From: [Clostridium] methylpentosum DSM 5476
Lineage (GTDB): Bacteria > Bacillota > Clostridia > Oscillospirales > Ruminococcaceae
Assembly: GCA_000158655.1 (NCBI GenBank)
Contig: EQ973343.1
Span: forward strand, 107,452 to 140,842
DNA: 33,391 nt
Direction of reading: 5' to 3'
Shown piece by piece: positions 24,813 to 33,378 of the stretch. Below the pieces are notes generated by a model. The model saw only the letters and a list, made by a program, of their open reading frames with translations. It was not told the origin of the DNA and did no database searches. A program made the translations under genes and the position numbers. Each line of letters starts with the position of its first letter. Positions within the stretch are counted from its first letter, which is position 1.

Positions 24813-25883
24813 TTACAGCTCCTCGAGAATATGGTCGCCCATTTCGGAGCAGGAGACAAGGGTGCAGCCCTCGCTCATAATGTCCCCGGTGCGGTAGCCC
24901 CTCTGGAGCACCCGCTGAACCGCCGCGTCGATGTCGTCCGCCTCAGCATCGAGGTCGAAGGAATAGCGCAGCAGCATCGAGGCGGAGAGAATCGTCGCAA
25001 TCGGGTTGGCCTTGTTCTGACCCGCGATGTCGGGCGCAGAGCCGCCGCTCGGCTCGTACATGCCGAGCTTGGTCTCCCCGAGGCTCGCCGAGGCGAGCAT
25101 ACCGATCGAACCGGTGACCATGCTCGCTTCGTCCGACAGAATGTCTCCGAACATATTCTCTGTCAGAATGACGTCGAACTGCTTAGGGTCTTTGACCAGC
25201 TGCATCGCGCAGTTGTCCACCAGCATGTCTTCGAGCTGAACGTCGGGATATTCCTCAGCCACCTCGTGCACAACTGCCCGCCACAGCTTAGAGCAGTCGA
25301 GGACATTCGCCTTGTCCACGCTTGTGACCTTACCGCGGCGCTTGCGGGCGACGTCAAAGGCGCGCACCGCGATGCGGCGGATTTCATTCTCATCATAGGT
25401 CATGATGTCAGTCGCTTTGCGCAGCCCGTCCTGCTCCCCGGTCTCGTGCGCGCCGAAGTAGAGGCCGCCGGTGAGCTCCCGCATGATGAGCATGTCAAAG
25501 CCGTCCCCGATGATGTCGGCGCGCAGCGGACAAGCTTCCCCAAGCTCTTTGTAGAGCAGGGCGGGGCGGAGGTTTGCAAAGAGCCCGAGCCCTTTGCGGA
25601 TGGCGAGCAATCCCTTCTCGGGGCGGATGTTGCCGGGCAGGGTGTCCCACTTCGGGCCGCCGACCGAACCGAGCAGCACTGCATCCGACGCTTTGGCCGC
25701 TTCGAGCGCCTCGTCGGTGAGCGGGACGCCGTGTGCGTCGATGGAACAGCCGCCCATCAAAAGGTCGGTGTAGTGGAAGGTGTGCCCATATTTTTCACAG
25801 ATTTTGTCGAGTACCCGCAGCGCCTGGCCGACTACCTCAGGGCCAATGCCGTCTCCGCGGATCACTGCAATGTTTTTTTCCAT
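24813..25883 (-). CDS. leuB: 3-isopropylmalate dehydrogenase
   Basis: A 356-residue NAD-dependent enzyme that oxidises and decarboxylates 3-isopropylmalate to 2-oxoisocaproate, the third step of the leucine branch. Motifs: GDGIGPEVV at the N-terminus, LLGSVGGPKWD, the catalytic LYFGAHETG and DKANVL, LEDMLVDNCAMQLV, TGSIGMLASASLG and GSAPDIAGQNKANP. Full length. A GGGGGA site is eight bases before the ATG. It is the third gene of leuCDB, 16 bases after leuD, and a terminator follows. leuA is not in the window. Confidence 0.96.
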   Translation of the reverse strand: MEKNIAVIRGDGIGPEVVGQALRVLDKICEKYGHTFHYTDLLMGGCSIDAHGVPLTDEALEAAKASDAVLLGSVGGPKWDTLPGNIRPEKGLLAIRKGLGLFANLRPALLYKELGEACPLRADIIGDGFDMLIMRELTGGLYFGAHETGEQDGLRKATDIMTYDENEIRRIAVRAFDVARKRRGKVTSVDKANVLDCSKLWRAVVHEVAEEYPDVQLEDMLVDNCAMQLVKDPKQFDVILTENMFGDILSDEASMVTGSIGMLASASLGETKLGMYEPSGGSAPDIAGQNKANPIATILSASMLLRYSFDLDAEADDIDAAVQRVLQRGYRTGDIMSEGCTLVSCSEMGDHILEEL

Positions 25884-25899
25884 TTGTTCTGTCCCCCGC

Positions 25900-26385
25900 T
25901 TATCTGTTTTTGATTGAGTTGAGCAGGCCGCCCGCCGTGATGATCTCTTTGATGAAATTCGGGAAGGGCTGCGCCTGATAGGTCTCGTTCTTGGTGTGGT
26001 TGGTGATCACGCCGGTGTCAAAATCGACCTCGACGTCGTCCCCTGCCTCGATTTTTTCGGATGCCTCAGGGCATTCGAGAATCGGCAGGCCGATGTTGAT
26101 CGCATTGCGGTAAAAGATGCGTGCAAACGTCGCCGCGATGACAACCGAGATGCCGCTCTCCTTGATGACGAGCGGAGCGTGCTCGCGGGAAGAGCCGCAG
26201 CCAAAGTTGCTGCGGGCCACCATCACGTCACCCGGTTTTACATTCTGTATAAAGTCCTTATCGATATCCTCCATGCAGTGAGAGGCGAGCTCCTTGCGGT
26301 CGAGGATGTTGAGGTAACGCGCCGGGATGATGACGTCGGTGTCGACGTTATCCCCGTATTTATGTACAATGCCGTGTGCTTTCAT
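25900..26385 (-). CDS. leuD: 3-isopropylmalate dehydratase small subunit
   Basis: A 161-residue swivel subunit that joins LeuC to isomerise 2- to 3-isopropylmalate. It carries the family motifs [27 protein letters not shown] and [20 protein letters not shown]-like [16 protein letters not shown]. The short form pairs with the 420-residue type of LeuC. The leuC stop TAG forms part of its AGGAGG ribosome site, 14 bases separate the genes, and translation is probably coupled. Confidence 0.96.
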   Translation of the reverse strand: MKAHGIVHKYGDNVDTDVIIPARYLNILDRKELASHCMEDIDKDFIQNVKPGDVMVARSNFGCGSSREHAPLVIKESGISVVIAATFARIFYRNAINIGLPILECPEASEKIEAGDDVEVDFDTGVITNHTKNETYQAQPFPNFIKEIITAGGLLNSIKNR

Positions 26386-26399
26386 CTGCTTCGTTCCTC

Positions 26400-27665
26400 C
26401 TAATCCATGATTTCTTCAGGCGAACTGATCTTTCCGGTGACAGCGCTCGCCGCAGCGACTTCAGGGCTTGCGAGATAGACTTCGCTCTCGACGTGACCCA
26501 TGCGGCCGACAAAGTTGCGGTTGGTGGTGGAGACTGCGCGCTCGCCCGCAGCGAGGATACCCATGTGGCCGCCGAGACAGGGGCCGCAGGTCGGTGTGGA
26601 GACAACGCAGCCAGCTTTGACAAACGTCTCGAGATAGCCGAGTTTCAGGGCTTCGAGGTAAATTTTCTGGGTCGCCGGGATGACGATCGCCCGCACATGC
26701 TTGGCAACCTGTTTGCCCTCGAGGATTTTCGCCGCCACCGCGATGTCGGAAAGGCGCCCGTTGGTGCAGGAACCGATCACGACCTGGTCAATTTTCACAT
26801 CTCCCACCTCGTCAATCGTGCGGGTGTTGTCGGGCAGGTGGGGGAACGAGACGGTGGATTTGATTTGAGAGAGGTCGATGTCATATACCGCGTCGTACTC
26901 CGCGTCCGGGTCGGGGGCATAGGCGGTATAGGGGCGGTTCACCTTATCCTTCATATAAGCGATGGTCACTTCGTCCACCTCAAAGATGCCGTTTTTGCCG
27001 CCCGCTTCGATCGCCATGTTGGCCATGCAGAGGCGGTCGTCCATGGTCAGGTTTTTGAGACCTTCTCCGCCGAACTCCATCGATTTGTAGAGCGCGCCAT
27101 CCACTCCGATCATCCCGATGATGTGCAGGATGACGTCCTTGCCGCTGACCCATTTTCTAGGCTTTCCAGTGAGGTTGAACCGGATGGCGGACGGAACTTT
27201 GAACCAGGCCTCTCCTGTCGCCATGCCCGCAGCCATGTCGGTCGAGCCGACGCCGGTGGAAAACGCGCCGAGCGCGCCATAGGTACAGGTGTGGGAATCC
27301 GCGCCAATGGTGAGCTCACCCGCCGCGACCAAGCCCTTTTCAGGGATGAGTGCGTGCTCGATGCCCATTTCGCCCACATCGTAGTAGTGCAGCACGTCGT
27401 GCTGATCCGCAAATTCGCGGACCTGCTTGACCATCATTGCGGTTTTGATGTCCTTGTTGGGGGTGAAGTGGTCCATGATCATGGCTACCTTGGTTTTGTC
27501 AAACACGCTGGTGAAGCCGCTTTTTTCGAACTCGTTGATCGCGACCGGGGTGGTCACGTCGTTTCCGTGCACGAGGTCGAGCTTTGCTTTGATGAGCTGA
27601 CCTGCCACAACGTGGTCCAGGCCTGCGTGAGCCGCCAAAATCTTTTGGCTCATTGTCATACCCAT
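26400..27665 (-). CDS. leuC: 3-isopropylmalate dehydratase large subunit
   Basis: A 421-residue aconitase-family subunit. Cys300 (VIGSCTNGR), Cys360 and Cys363 (PTCGPCLGG) hold the [4Fe-4S] cluster, and [15 protein letters not shown] (121-135) is another signature. The length matches the shorter, archaeal/clostridial type rather than the 465-residue enterobacterial one. ATG 27665 follows AAGGAG by eight bases. First gene of leuCDB, with a perfect consensus promoter and a leader of only about 28 bases, so no riboswitch fits in front of it. Confidence 0.96.
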   Translation of the reverse strand: MGMTMSQKILAAHAGLDHVVAGQLIKAKLDLVHGNDVTTPVAINEFEKSGFTSVFDKTKVAMIMDHFTPNKDIKTAMMVKQVREFADQHDVLHYYDVGEMGIEHALIPEKGLVAAGELTIGADSHTCTYGALGAFSTGVGSTDMAAGMATGEAWFKVPSAIRFNLTGKPRKWVSGKDVILHIIGMIGVDGALYKSMEFGGEGLKNLTMDDRLCMANMAIEAGGKNGIFEVDEVTIAYMKDKVNRPYTAYAPDPDAEYDAVYDIDLSQIKSTVSFPHLPDNTRTIDEVGDVKIDQVVIGSCTNGRLSDIAVAAKILEGKQVAKHVRAIVIPATQKIYLEALKLGYLETFVKAGCVVSTPTCGPCLGGHMGILAAGERAVSTTNRNFVGRMGHVESEVYLASPEVAAASAVTGKISSPEEIMD

Positions 27666-27699
27666 AAAAATCGCTCCTTGCTTTCATTGATTTGGTATT

Positions 27700-27728
27700 A
27701 TTATAGTATATCATGAATCTTTTGTCAA
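27700..27728 (-). promoter_or_regulatory. Consensus promoter of leuCDB
   Basis: Minus strand TTGACA, 17 bases, TATAAT, both hexamers perfect. Operator not identified. Confidence 0.9.
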
Positions 27729-27877
27729 TAAGTAAAATGTATTAATTTTATTAATTACTCCTCATCTGTACATTGCTATAGCATCAAAGTTTCAGTATCC
27801 GTCAAGTATTCGTTGACCATATGTTGAATCGTACCCCTTTGCGTTAAAATAGGGAAAATTTAAAACGAGACAACAGC

Positions 27878-28400
27878 ATGATTTTTGAAACAGAACGGCT
27901 CCTCCGTCTGATCAAGCAGGACGACGCACAGGGCATCGTTGGCTATGCATCTGAACCGAATATGGGGTCCAAGCAGCATGAGAGCCTTGACGAGACGCTG
28001 AAAATCATGGAAACGGTTTTGCTAAACAAAGAAAATGGTGTTTGGAATTGTGCTCAAGAAAACGGGAAAAATGGTCGGTTCCACCGTGTTGGTGGATGAC
28101 CCCAACCGGCTAAATCATCAGGCGCGGATGGCTCGTCTACGCCCTTAGCGCAAAACACAGGTGCTACAGGACAGAGGCCATAGATGCGGTGGTACGGCTT
28201 TGAGACAACCAGACTCGATTTGGTCGCCTACTGCTACCCGTTTAACGAGCATTCCCGCAGGTGCTTGACAAGCTTGACTTCTAATATGAAGGAAGGCTTG
28301 CGCAGTGCGAACAGCTCGACAACAAGTGTTACTGGCTTGACAATCCGCAGCGAAACTGGACCAGACTTTTCCAGACACTCCGGCGTGAAGCAGCAAACCG
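27878..28400 (+). pseudogene. Decayed GNAT acetyltransferase (RimJ/RimL-like)
   Basis: Starts MIFETERLLRLIKQDDAQ in one frame, then continues as STVLVDDPNRLNHQAR, YALSAKHRCYRTEAIDAVVR, YGFETTRLDLVAYCYPFNEH and CYWLDNPQRNW in successive different frames. Together these follow the order of a ribosomal-protein-type N-acetyltransferase. Several indels and stops (TGA at 28099, TAG near 28146) show it is dead. It sits in opposite orientation between ilvN and leuC, with its terminator still intact. Confidence 0.8.
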
Positions 28401-28433
28401 CCGTCCGCGGTCATTCCGTGGGCGGCGGTTTTT
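28395..28433 (+). terminator. Terminator of the GNAT pseudogene
   Basis: AAACCGCCG (28395-28403), loop, CGGCGGTTT (28423-28431) and T-run. The stem may also stop ilvBN transcripts coming from the other side. Confidence 0.8.
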
Positions 28434-28448
28434 CTATCCTGTTTTGAA

Positions 28449-28928
28449 TCAGCCGCGCTCCTGCGCTGAGATGCCCGACTTGGTGAGCTGTTTGATGCCG
28501 TAGGGGCGGAGCATATTGATGAAGGAGTTGAGCTTGTCGTGTTCCCCGGTCAACTCAAAGGTGATGCTCTTTTCCGAGCTGTCGATGATCTTTGCGTCAA
28601 AGAGGCAGGCGATGTTCACAATCGCGGTGCGGCTCTCTTCCGAATTTTCCATTTTGATGAGCAGGTGTTCCCGACAGACCGCATTGTGTGGATTGAGCAC
28701 CTTGACCTCCCGCACGTCGACGAGCTTCATCAGCTGCTTCTGCACCTGCTCGAGGGTGTCGTCGGTGGAATAGACGACAATCGTCATGCGGGTGATCGCC
28801 GGGTCTTCGGTCTCAGCCGCAACCACGCTCGCAATGTTGTAGGCACGGCGGTTAAACAGCCCCGCAACCCGAAGCAACAGGCCGGGTGTGTTGTCCACCA
28901 GAACGGATAAAACATTATACTTTTCCAT
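28449..28928 (-). CDS. ilvN: Acetolactate synthase small (regulatory) subunit
   Basis: A 159-residue regulatory subunit. The N-terminal ACT domain (about 3-75) has YNVLSVLVDNTPGLLLRVAGLF and NRRAYNIASV, where branched-chain amino acids bind; the C-terminal half (about 80-157) is the second conserved domain that activates IlvB. Length is typical of ilvN/ilvH in Firmicutes. ilvB stop and the GGAGG site overlap (TAGGAGG), 12 bases apart, so expression is coupled. Confidence 0.95.
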   Translation of the reverse strand: MEKYNVLSVLVDNTPGLLLRVAGLFNRRAYNIASVVAAETEDPAITRMTIVVYSTDDTLEQVQKQLMKLVDVREVKVLNPHNAVCREHLLIKMENSEESRTAIVNIACLFDAKIIDSSEKSITFELTGEHDKLNSFINMLRPYGIKQLTKSGISAQERG

Positions 28929-28940
28929 ACATTCTGCCTC

Positions 28941-30626
28941 CTAATCGTCAATTTCGATTTCAAGAATCGGCTCGTCGATCGCCGCGCCCGCCGGTACCAT
29001 CGGCAGCACGTTGATGTCCCGGTCAATCACACAGTTGATCAGCACCGGCCCGTTTGCCGCAAGCGCCTTTTCGAGGGTGGGTCGAATTTCCTCCGGTTTG
29101 GCGATGGTATAGAACTCAATGCCATAGGCCCCCGCAAGTTTGCTGTAATCCACCCCGCGCTCGAGGGTGGTTTGGGAAAATCGCTTGCCGTAGAACAGCC
29201 GCTGCCACTGGCGCACCATGCCGAGCACCTCATTGTTGAGCAGCAGCTCGATGACTGGAATGTTGTATTTTGAGAGGGTGACCAATTCGTTGCAGTTCAT
29301 CTGGAAGGAGCCATCCCCCGCGATGTTGATCACCTGCTTGTCGGGGCAACCGACCTGCGCGCCGATCGCCGCGCCAAGACCGTAACCCATTGTGCCATGG
29401 CCGCCCGAGGTGAGGAACTGCTTGGGATGCCGGAAGCTGTAGTACTGCGCCGCCCACATCTGGTTCTGGCCGACTTCGGTGGAGATTACCGCCTCGCCGC
29501 CGGTGAGCTCGCAGAGGGTTTCAATGATCTGCTGGGGAAGCAGCGCGTCGGGGGTGTTCCCCTTTTGCTGATTGGGGTATTCCCGCTTCCAGCTGGCGAT
29601 TTTCTCCATCCAGTCGCTGTGGCTGCACTGCCCGAGCTGGGGATTGAGCCGCTGGAGCACGCATTTGACGTCCCCGACAAGGGTGTGATCCACCCGGATG
29701 TTTTTGTTGACCTCCGCCGGATCAATATCGATTTGAATAATTTTAGCATTGGGGGCAAATGCGCTGATCTTGAGGATGACCCGGTCGCTGAACCGGGTGC
29801 CGATGCCGATAAAGAGGTCGCATTCACTCACCGCATTTGCCGCGGTTTTGCTCCCGTGCATCCCGAGCATTCCCATGTAGCGCTCGTCGTAATTATCAAA
29901 GCCTCCCTGACCCATTAAAGAGGAAGAGACCGGCGCGTCGATGAGATCGACGAGTTCTCTGACTTCCTTTGCCGCATCCGAGGCAATCACCCCGCCGCCG
30001 GTGTAGACAAAGGGGCGCTTGCTCTGCTGGATCATCTGTACAGCGGTTGCAACATCCTCATCCGTCATTGTATCTGCATTGGGAACAAGGGCGGGAATTT
30101 GTTTGGGCTGATACTCGCAGACAGCTGCGGTGATGTCCTTGGGAATGTCGATTAAGACTGGGCCTTTTCGCCCCGAATTGGCGATCTCAAACGCTCGGCG
30201 GACGGTATCCGCAAGCTGGGCGATGTCCTTGACAATAAAGTTGTGTTTGGTGATGGGCATGGTGATTCCGGTGATATCAACCTCCTGGAAGCTGTCGAGT
30301 CCCAGCAGCGGGACCGGCACATTTCCGGTGATAACGACCAGGGGAATTGAATCCATAAAAGCAGTCGCAATTCCTGTAACCGTGTTGGTGGCGCCCGGAC
30401 CAGACGTCACAAGCGCAACGCCGGTTTTGCCTGTGGCGCGGGCATAGCCGTCCGCCGCATGGGTCGCGCCCTGCTCGTGCGCTGTCAAGATGTGGTTGAT
30501 CTTATCCTGGTATTTGTAGAGCGCATCGTAAATATTGAGCACCGAGCCTCCCGGGTAGCCAAAAATGGTGTCAACACCCTGCTCCAGCAGGCATTCCAGC
30601 AAAATCTCTGAACCGTTGCATTTCAT
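28941..30626 (-). CDS. ilvB: Acetolactate synthase large (catalytic) subunit
   Basis: A 561-residue thiamine-diphosphate enzyme that condenses pyruvate with pyruvate or 2-oxobutyrate, the first common step toward valine, leucine and isoleucine. Catalytic Glu51 lies in TAHEQGATHAADGYAR. The ThDP motif is GDGSFQMNCNEL ending in LLLNN, and FQEVDITGITMPITKHN and MGMLGMHG are anabolic AHAS signatures. ATG 30626 follows GAGGTG. First gene of ilvBN, under the T-box leader; ilvC and ilvD are outside the window. Confidence 0.97.
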   Translation of the reverse strand: MKCNGSEILLECLLEQGVDTIFGYPGGSVLNIYDALYKYQDKINHILTAHEQGATHAADGYARATGKTGVALVTSGPGATNTVTGIATAFMDSIPLVVITGNVPVPLLGLDSFQEVDITGITMPITKHNFIVKDIAQLADTVRRAFEIANSGRKGPVLIDIPKDITAAVCEYQPKQIPALVPNADTMTDEDVATAVQMIQQSKRPFVYTGGGVIASDAAKEVRELVDLIDAPVSSSLMGQGGFDNYDERYMGMLGMHGSKTAANAVSECDLFIGIGTRFSDRVILKISAFAPNAKIIQIDIDPAEVNKNIRVDHTLVGDVKCVLQRLNPQLGQCSHSDWMEKIASWKREYPNQQKGNTPDALLPQQIIETLCELTGGEAVISTEVGQNQMWAAQYYSFRHPKQFLTSGGHGTMGYGLGAAIGAQVGCPDKQVINIAGDGSFQMNCNELVTLSKYNIPVIELLLNNEVLGMVRQWQRLFYGKRFSQTTLERGVDYSKLAGAYGIEFYTIAKPEEIRPTLEKALAANGPVLINCVIDRDINVLPMVPAGAAIDEPILEIEIDD

Positions 30627-30656
30627 ACTATCACCTCATCAAAAAATTTAGTCGTT

Positions 30657-30929
30657 AAAAAAGCCCCCGCCTCTTGGTTTTCAAGAGGCGAAGGCAAAGC
30701 TGCTTCCGCGGTACCACTCTCGTTGTCATCATTGACCACTTTGACCGCATGGTGATTCCATGCGCCCTCACGGTAACGGGGAGGAACCGGACAGACCTAC
30801 TGTGGTTTCAGCCTGACTGCTCAAGGGGGATTTATACGCCGGGAACCCGCTCCGCCTTTCACCAACCGGCGGCTCTCTGCACCGGGAAGCGCCCAGCCTT
30901 GTGCCCTGTCATCGCATTTTAAACTATTA
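30657..30929 (-). promoter_or_regulatory. T-box leader of ilvBN
   Basis: The 300-base leader contains the T-box GAGAGTGGTACCGCGG (30706-30720 region), a long imperfect stem I with an apical GC-rich hairpin (CCGCC/GGCGG), and a terminator (stem 30663-30676 / 30682-30695, TTTTTT). Uncharged tRNA would pair with the T-box side bulge and favour read-through. The specifier codon is not certain: in the internal loop GTATAAATCC the best choice is AUC (Ile, 30829-30831), with GUA (Val) possible. Confidence 0.9.
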
Positions 30930-30935
30930 AATTCT

Positions 30936-30964
30936 ATGATAGTCGATTACGCTCCCTTTGTCAA
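30936..30964 (-). promoter_or_regulatory. Promoter of the T-box/ilvBN transcript
   Basis: Minus strand TTGACA, 17 bases, TATCAT. Confidence 0.88.
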
Positions 30965-31033
30965 TAGTTTTTGCATAGAATGGTATCGATCTTTTTCGCC
31001 GCCCTGATTTTCACAAAAAATGAAACTTTTTGG

Positions 31034-31062
31034 TTGACAAACCGGATGTGATTTGCTATACT
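31034..31062 (+). promoter_or_regulatory. Promoter of the aroF-tyrA transcript
   Basis: TTGACA (31034-31039), 17 bases, TATACT (31057-31062). The start site near 31069 leaves a leader of about 240 bases. Confidence 0.88.
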
Positions 31063-31100
31063 AAGCTCATAAAAGTAATTTACGAAAGGAATTTAACAAA

Positions 31101-31205
31101 ATGGCAGCACGCAGTAATAGCTTCTCCTTTACATACTATTACTTTATCTGGGCTAACTTTTTTAGCGCGGACTCTTTGTGTTGTCATAAGTGTAAAGACC
31201 GGTAA
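31101..31205 (+). CDS. Aromatic leader peptide
   Basis: A 34-codon frame with AAAGGA 11 bases upstream. Its residues 7-21 read SFSFTYYYFIWANFF: five Phe, three Tyr and one Trp in a row-like cluster. This is the composition of a pheL/trpL-type leader peptide, in which ribosome stalling at scarce Phe-, Tyr- or Trp-tRNA sets the fold of the downstream RNA. It is followed 28 bases later by an intrinsic terminator and then DAHP synthase. No function other than regulation is expected. A Cys-rich end (CCHKC) follows the stalling cluster and is unexplained. The frame is too short for default gene callers. Confidence 0.85.
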   Translation: MAARSNSFSFTYYYFIWANFFSADSLCCHKCKDR

Positions 31206-31233
31206 GTAAATTTACAAAAGAAACTGTAAATTG

Positions 31234-31276
31234 AAAGGTTGATAGCTTTTGGCGACAAAAGCTATCAACCTTTTTT
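31234..31276 (+). terminator. Attenuator terminator before aroF
   Basis: Perfect 17-bp stem (arm AAAGGTTGATAGCTTTT, loop GGCGAC) then TTTTTT, between leader peptide and aroF. A weaker hairpin AATTTAC/GTAAATT (about 31208-31232) precedes it. The antiterminator partner was not resolved by eye. Confidence 0.92.
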
Positions 31277-31311
31277 GATTTCCGAAAGGAAAAACAGAAA
31301 GGAAGATTGCC

Positions 31312-32325
31312 ATGATTGTTATTCTCAAACAAAACGCAAAAAAACCCAGCGTCGACCACCTGCTCACCGACCTGACCGGACTCGGACTCAAAACCGACCT
31401 CATTTCAGGCGAACAAAAACAGATCATCACCCTCATCGGTGATGTCACCAAGGTGGACATCGAGAGTCTGCTCGCCCGCGAATGCGTTGAAAACGTCCGC
31501 CGTATTTCGGAGCCTTACAAAGAAGCCAACCGAAAATTCCATCCGACCGACACAGTGATTGAGGTAGCCGGCCAGAAAATCGGCGGCGGCCACTTCTGCG
31601 TGATGTCCGGCCCCTGTTCGGTCGAAACCGAGGAGCAAATCATCGGCGTGGCTGAACGGGTCAAGGCGGCGGGCGCAAACTTCCTGCGCGGCGGTGCGTT
31701 CAAACCCCGCACCTCCCCCTACGCTTTCCAGGGCCTGCGTGCCGAGGGCATCGAACTGCTCCTCAAAGCAAAACAGGCGACCGGACTCCCGATTGTCACT
31801 GAAATCATGAGTCTGCAGCACCTCGACCTCTTTGCAGACGTCGACGTCATTCAGGTTGGAGCGCGCAACATGCAGCACTTTGAACTGCTCAAAGAGCTCG
31901 GACACTGCGACAAGCCGATTTTGCTCAAACGCGGCCTGTCGAGCACCATCGAAGAATGGCTGATGAGCGCCGAGTACATCATGGCAGGGGGGAACCACAA
32001 CGTCATCCTCTGCGAACGCGGTATTCGCACCTACGAGACAATGACCCGCAACACTCTCGACATCTCGGCAGTTCCCCTGCTCAAACAGATTTCCCATCTT
32101 CCGATTATCATCGACCCGAGCCATGCAACCGGTCTGACCACCCTTGTGGAACCCCTCTCCAAGGCGGCGATCGCCGCAGGTGCGGACGGCCTGATGATCG
32201 AGGTGCACAACGATCCGGGCAAGGCTCTTTCCGACGGTGCACAGTCCCTGACCCCCGATCAGTTCGACGGTGTGATGGATTCGATTAAACGCCAGCTCGC
32301 GTTTGAAGAAAAGACCATTGGTTAA
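31312..32325 (+). CDS. aroF: 3-deoxy-7-phosphoheptulonate (DAHP) synthase, type I-beta
   Basis: A 337-residue enzyme that joins phosphoenolpyruvate and erythrose 4-phosphate, the entry to aromatic biosynthesis. Residues 1-66 are the ferredoxin/ACT-like regulatory domain (MIVILKQNAKKPSVDHLL, LIGDVTKVDIESL) seen in feedback-controlled I-beta enzymes. The barrel follows with MSGPCSVE, FLRGGAFKPRTSPYAFQGL, IQVGARNMQ, ILLKRG, IIDPSHATG and IEVHNDPGKALSDGAQSL, which include the metal-binding Cys, His, Glu and Asp. AAGGAAG lies before ATG 31312. First gene after the attenuator, upstream of tyrA; in this family Phe or Tyr is the usual inhibitor. Confidence 0.95.
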   Translation: MIVILKQNAKKPSVDHLLTDLTGLGLKTDLISGEQKQIITLIGDVTKVDIESLLARECVENVRRISEPYKEANRKFHPTDTVIEVAGQKIGGGHFCVMSGPCSVETEEQIIGVAERVKAAGANFLRGGAFKPRTSPYAFQGLRAEGIELLLKAKQATGLPIVTEIMSLQHLDLFADVDVIQVGARNMQHFELLKELGHCDKPILLKRGLSSTIEEWLMSAEYIMAGGNHNVILCERGIRTYETMTRNTLDISAVPLLKQISHLPIIIDPSHATGLTTLVEPLSKAAIAAGADGLMIEVHNDPGKALSDGAQSLTPDQFDGVMDSIKRQLAFEEKTIG

Positions 32326-32347
32326 GGACAGCAAGGAGGAATTTGGT

Positions 32348-33184
32348 ATGACAGTCGCTGTCATCGGACTCGGTCTCATCGGGGGAAGCTTTTGCCGCAC
32401 TCTCAAACAGCGGACTGACCACACTGTACTCGGCCTTGACACCGATGAGGAAACGATTCGCCTTGCCCTTGAGTCTGGGGCGATCGACCGGGCAATCACC
32501 TCTCAGGAACTCAGCGACGCTGACCTGACAATCATATGTCTCTACCCCAACCAGACGATATCCTTTCTTCAGGAGCACGCAGCTGCATTTCAGCCTGGTA
32601 GTATTGTCATCGACTGCTGCGGTGTCAAAAGCAGCGTCGTTGAACCTGCAGAACAGGCGCTGGCGCCCTATGGGGTGCGGTTTGTGGGAGCCCATCCGAT
32701 GGCAGGGAGGGAGTTTTCCGGCTTTGCCTATTCAACTCCTACCCTGTTTGACCGGGCAAGCCTTGTCATCACCGAAGGCAGACAAACCGATCATGCAGCA
32801 GTTGAAGCAGTACAGGAGCTTGCGCAGTCGCTCGGCTTTCAGCAGATTGTGGTCACAACACCCCAGCGGCACGATCAGATCATCGCCTTTACTTCGCAGC
32901 TCGCGCATGTGGTGTCCAACGCCTACATGAAAAGCCCGACTGCCCAATACGAACGCGGGTTTACTGGAGGAAGCTTTCAGGACCTCACCCGAGTCGCGAT
33001 GCTCAACGATAAGATGTGGGCTGAATTGTTTTCGCTTAACAAAGATCCGCTTTTGTATGAAATCGACACCATTATTCACCACCTGTCGGAATACCGGGAC
33101 GCTCTGGAACAGCAGGATATGCCGCGGCTGCGTCAGCTGCTCTTTGAGGGAAGCGAGCTCAAAAAACGGGATTTAAAACGGTGA
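32348..33184 (+). CDS. tyrA: Prephenate dehydrogenase
   Basis: A 278-residue NAD(P)-dependent enzyme that converts prephenate to 4-hydroxyphenylpyruvate, on the way to tyrosine. Residues 1-30 carry the Rossmann motif AVIGLGLIGGSF. Substrate-site motifs are GAHPMAGRE, ITPQ-like VVTTPQRHDQ and GGSFQDLTRVA. It lacks both a chorismate mutase fusion and a C-terminal ACT domain, so feedback control probably rests on aroF and the attenuator. ATG 32348 is chosen because AAGGAGG stands eight bases upstream; an in-frame upstream start at 32303 overlaps aroF. It is 22 bases after aroF, same operon. Confidence 0.93.
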   Translation: MTVAVIGLGLIGGSFCRTLKQRTDHTVLGLDTDEETIRLALESGAIDRAITSQELSDADLTIICLYPNQTISFLQEHAAAFQPGSIVIDCCGVKSSVVEPAEQALAPYGVRFVGAHPMAGREFSGFAYSTPTLFDRASLVITEGRQTDHAAVEAVQELAQSLGFQQIVVTTPQRHDQIIAFTSQLAHVVSNAYMKSPTAQYERGFTGGSFQDLTRVAMLNDKMWAELFSLNKDPLLYEIDTIIHHLSEYRDALEQQDMPRLRQLLFEGSELKKRDLKR

Positions 33185-33330
33185 TCCAGCCCGGAAGACA
33201 GGCTTTGATTCGAAACGGTTGTGTCGTACACAATATTCCCTTGATCTGGGGGTTTTAAATAGAGCCCAATCGAGCTAAATGAGGCAGTCCCTCTGTAGCC
33301 AACTCGTTGTCCTCAGATTTTAGAAATTAA

Positions 33331-33378
33331 AAAAATGGCTAGCGGATTGGAGCGTGCTCCAATCCGCTAGCCATTTTT
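33331..33378 (+). terminator. Terminator after tyrA
   Basis: 23-bp perfect arms (AAAAATGGCTAGCGGATTGG... and complement) around a 2-base loop, ending in TTTTT. It closes the aroF-tyrA operon, about 150 bases after tyrA. Confidence 0.92.

Noticed and set aside
26376-27716. 446-codon plus-strand frame opposite leuC
   Set aside because: Antisense shadow of leuC; it also covers the leuC promoter.
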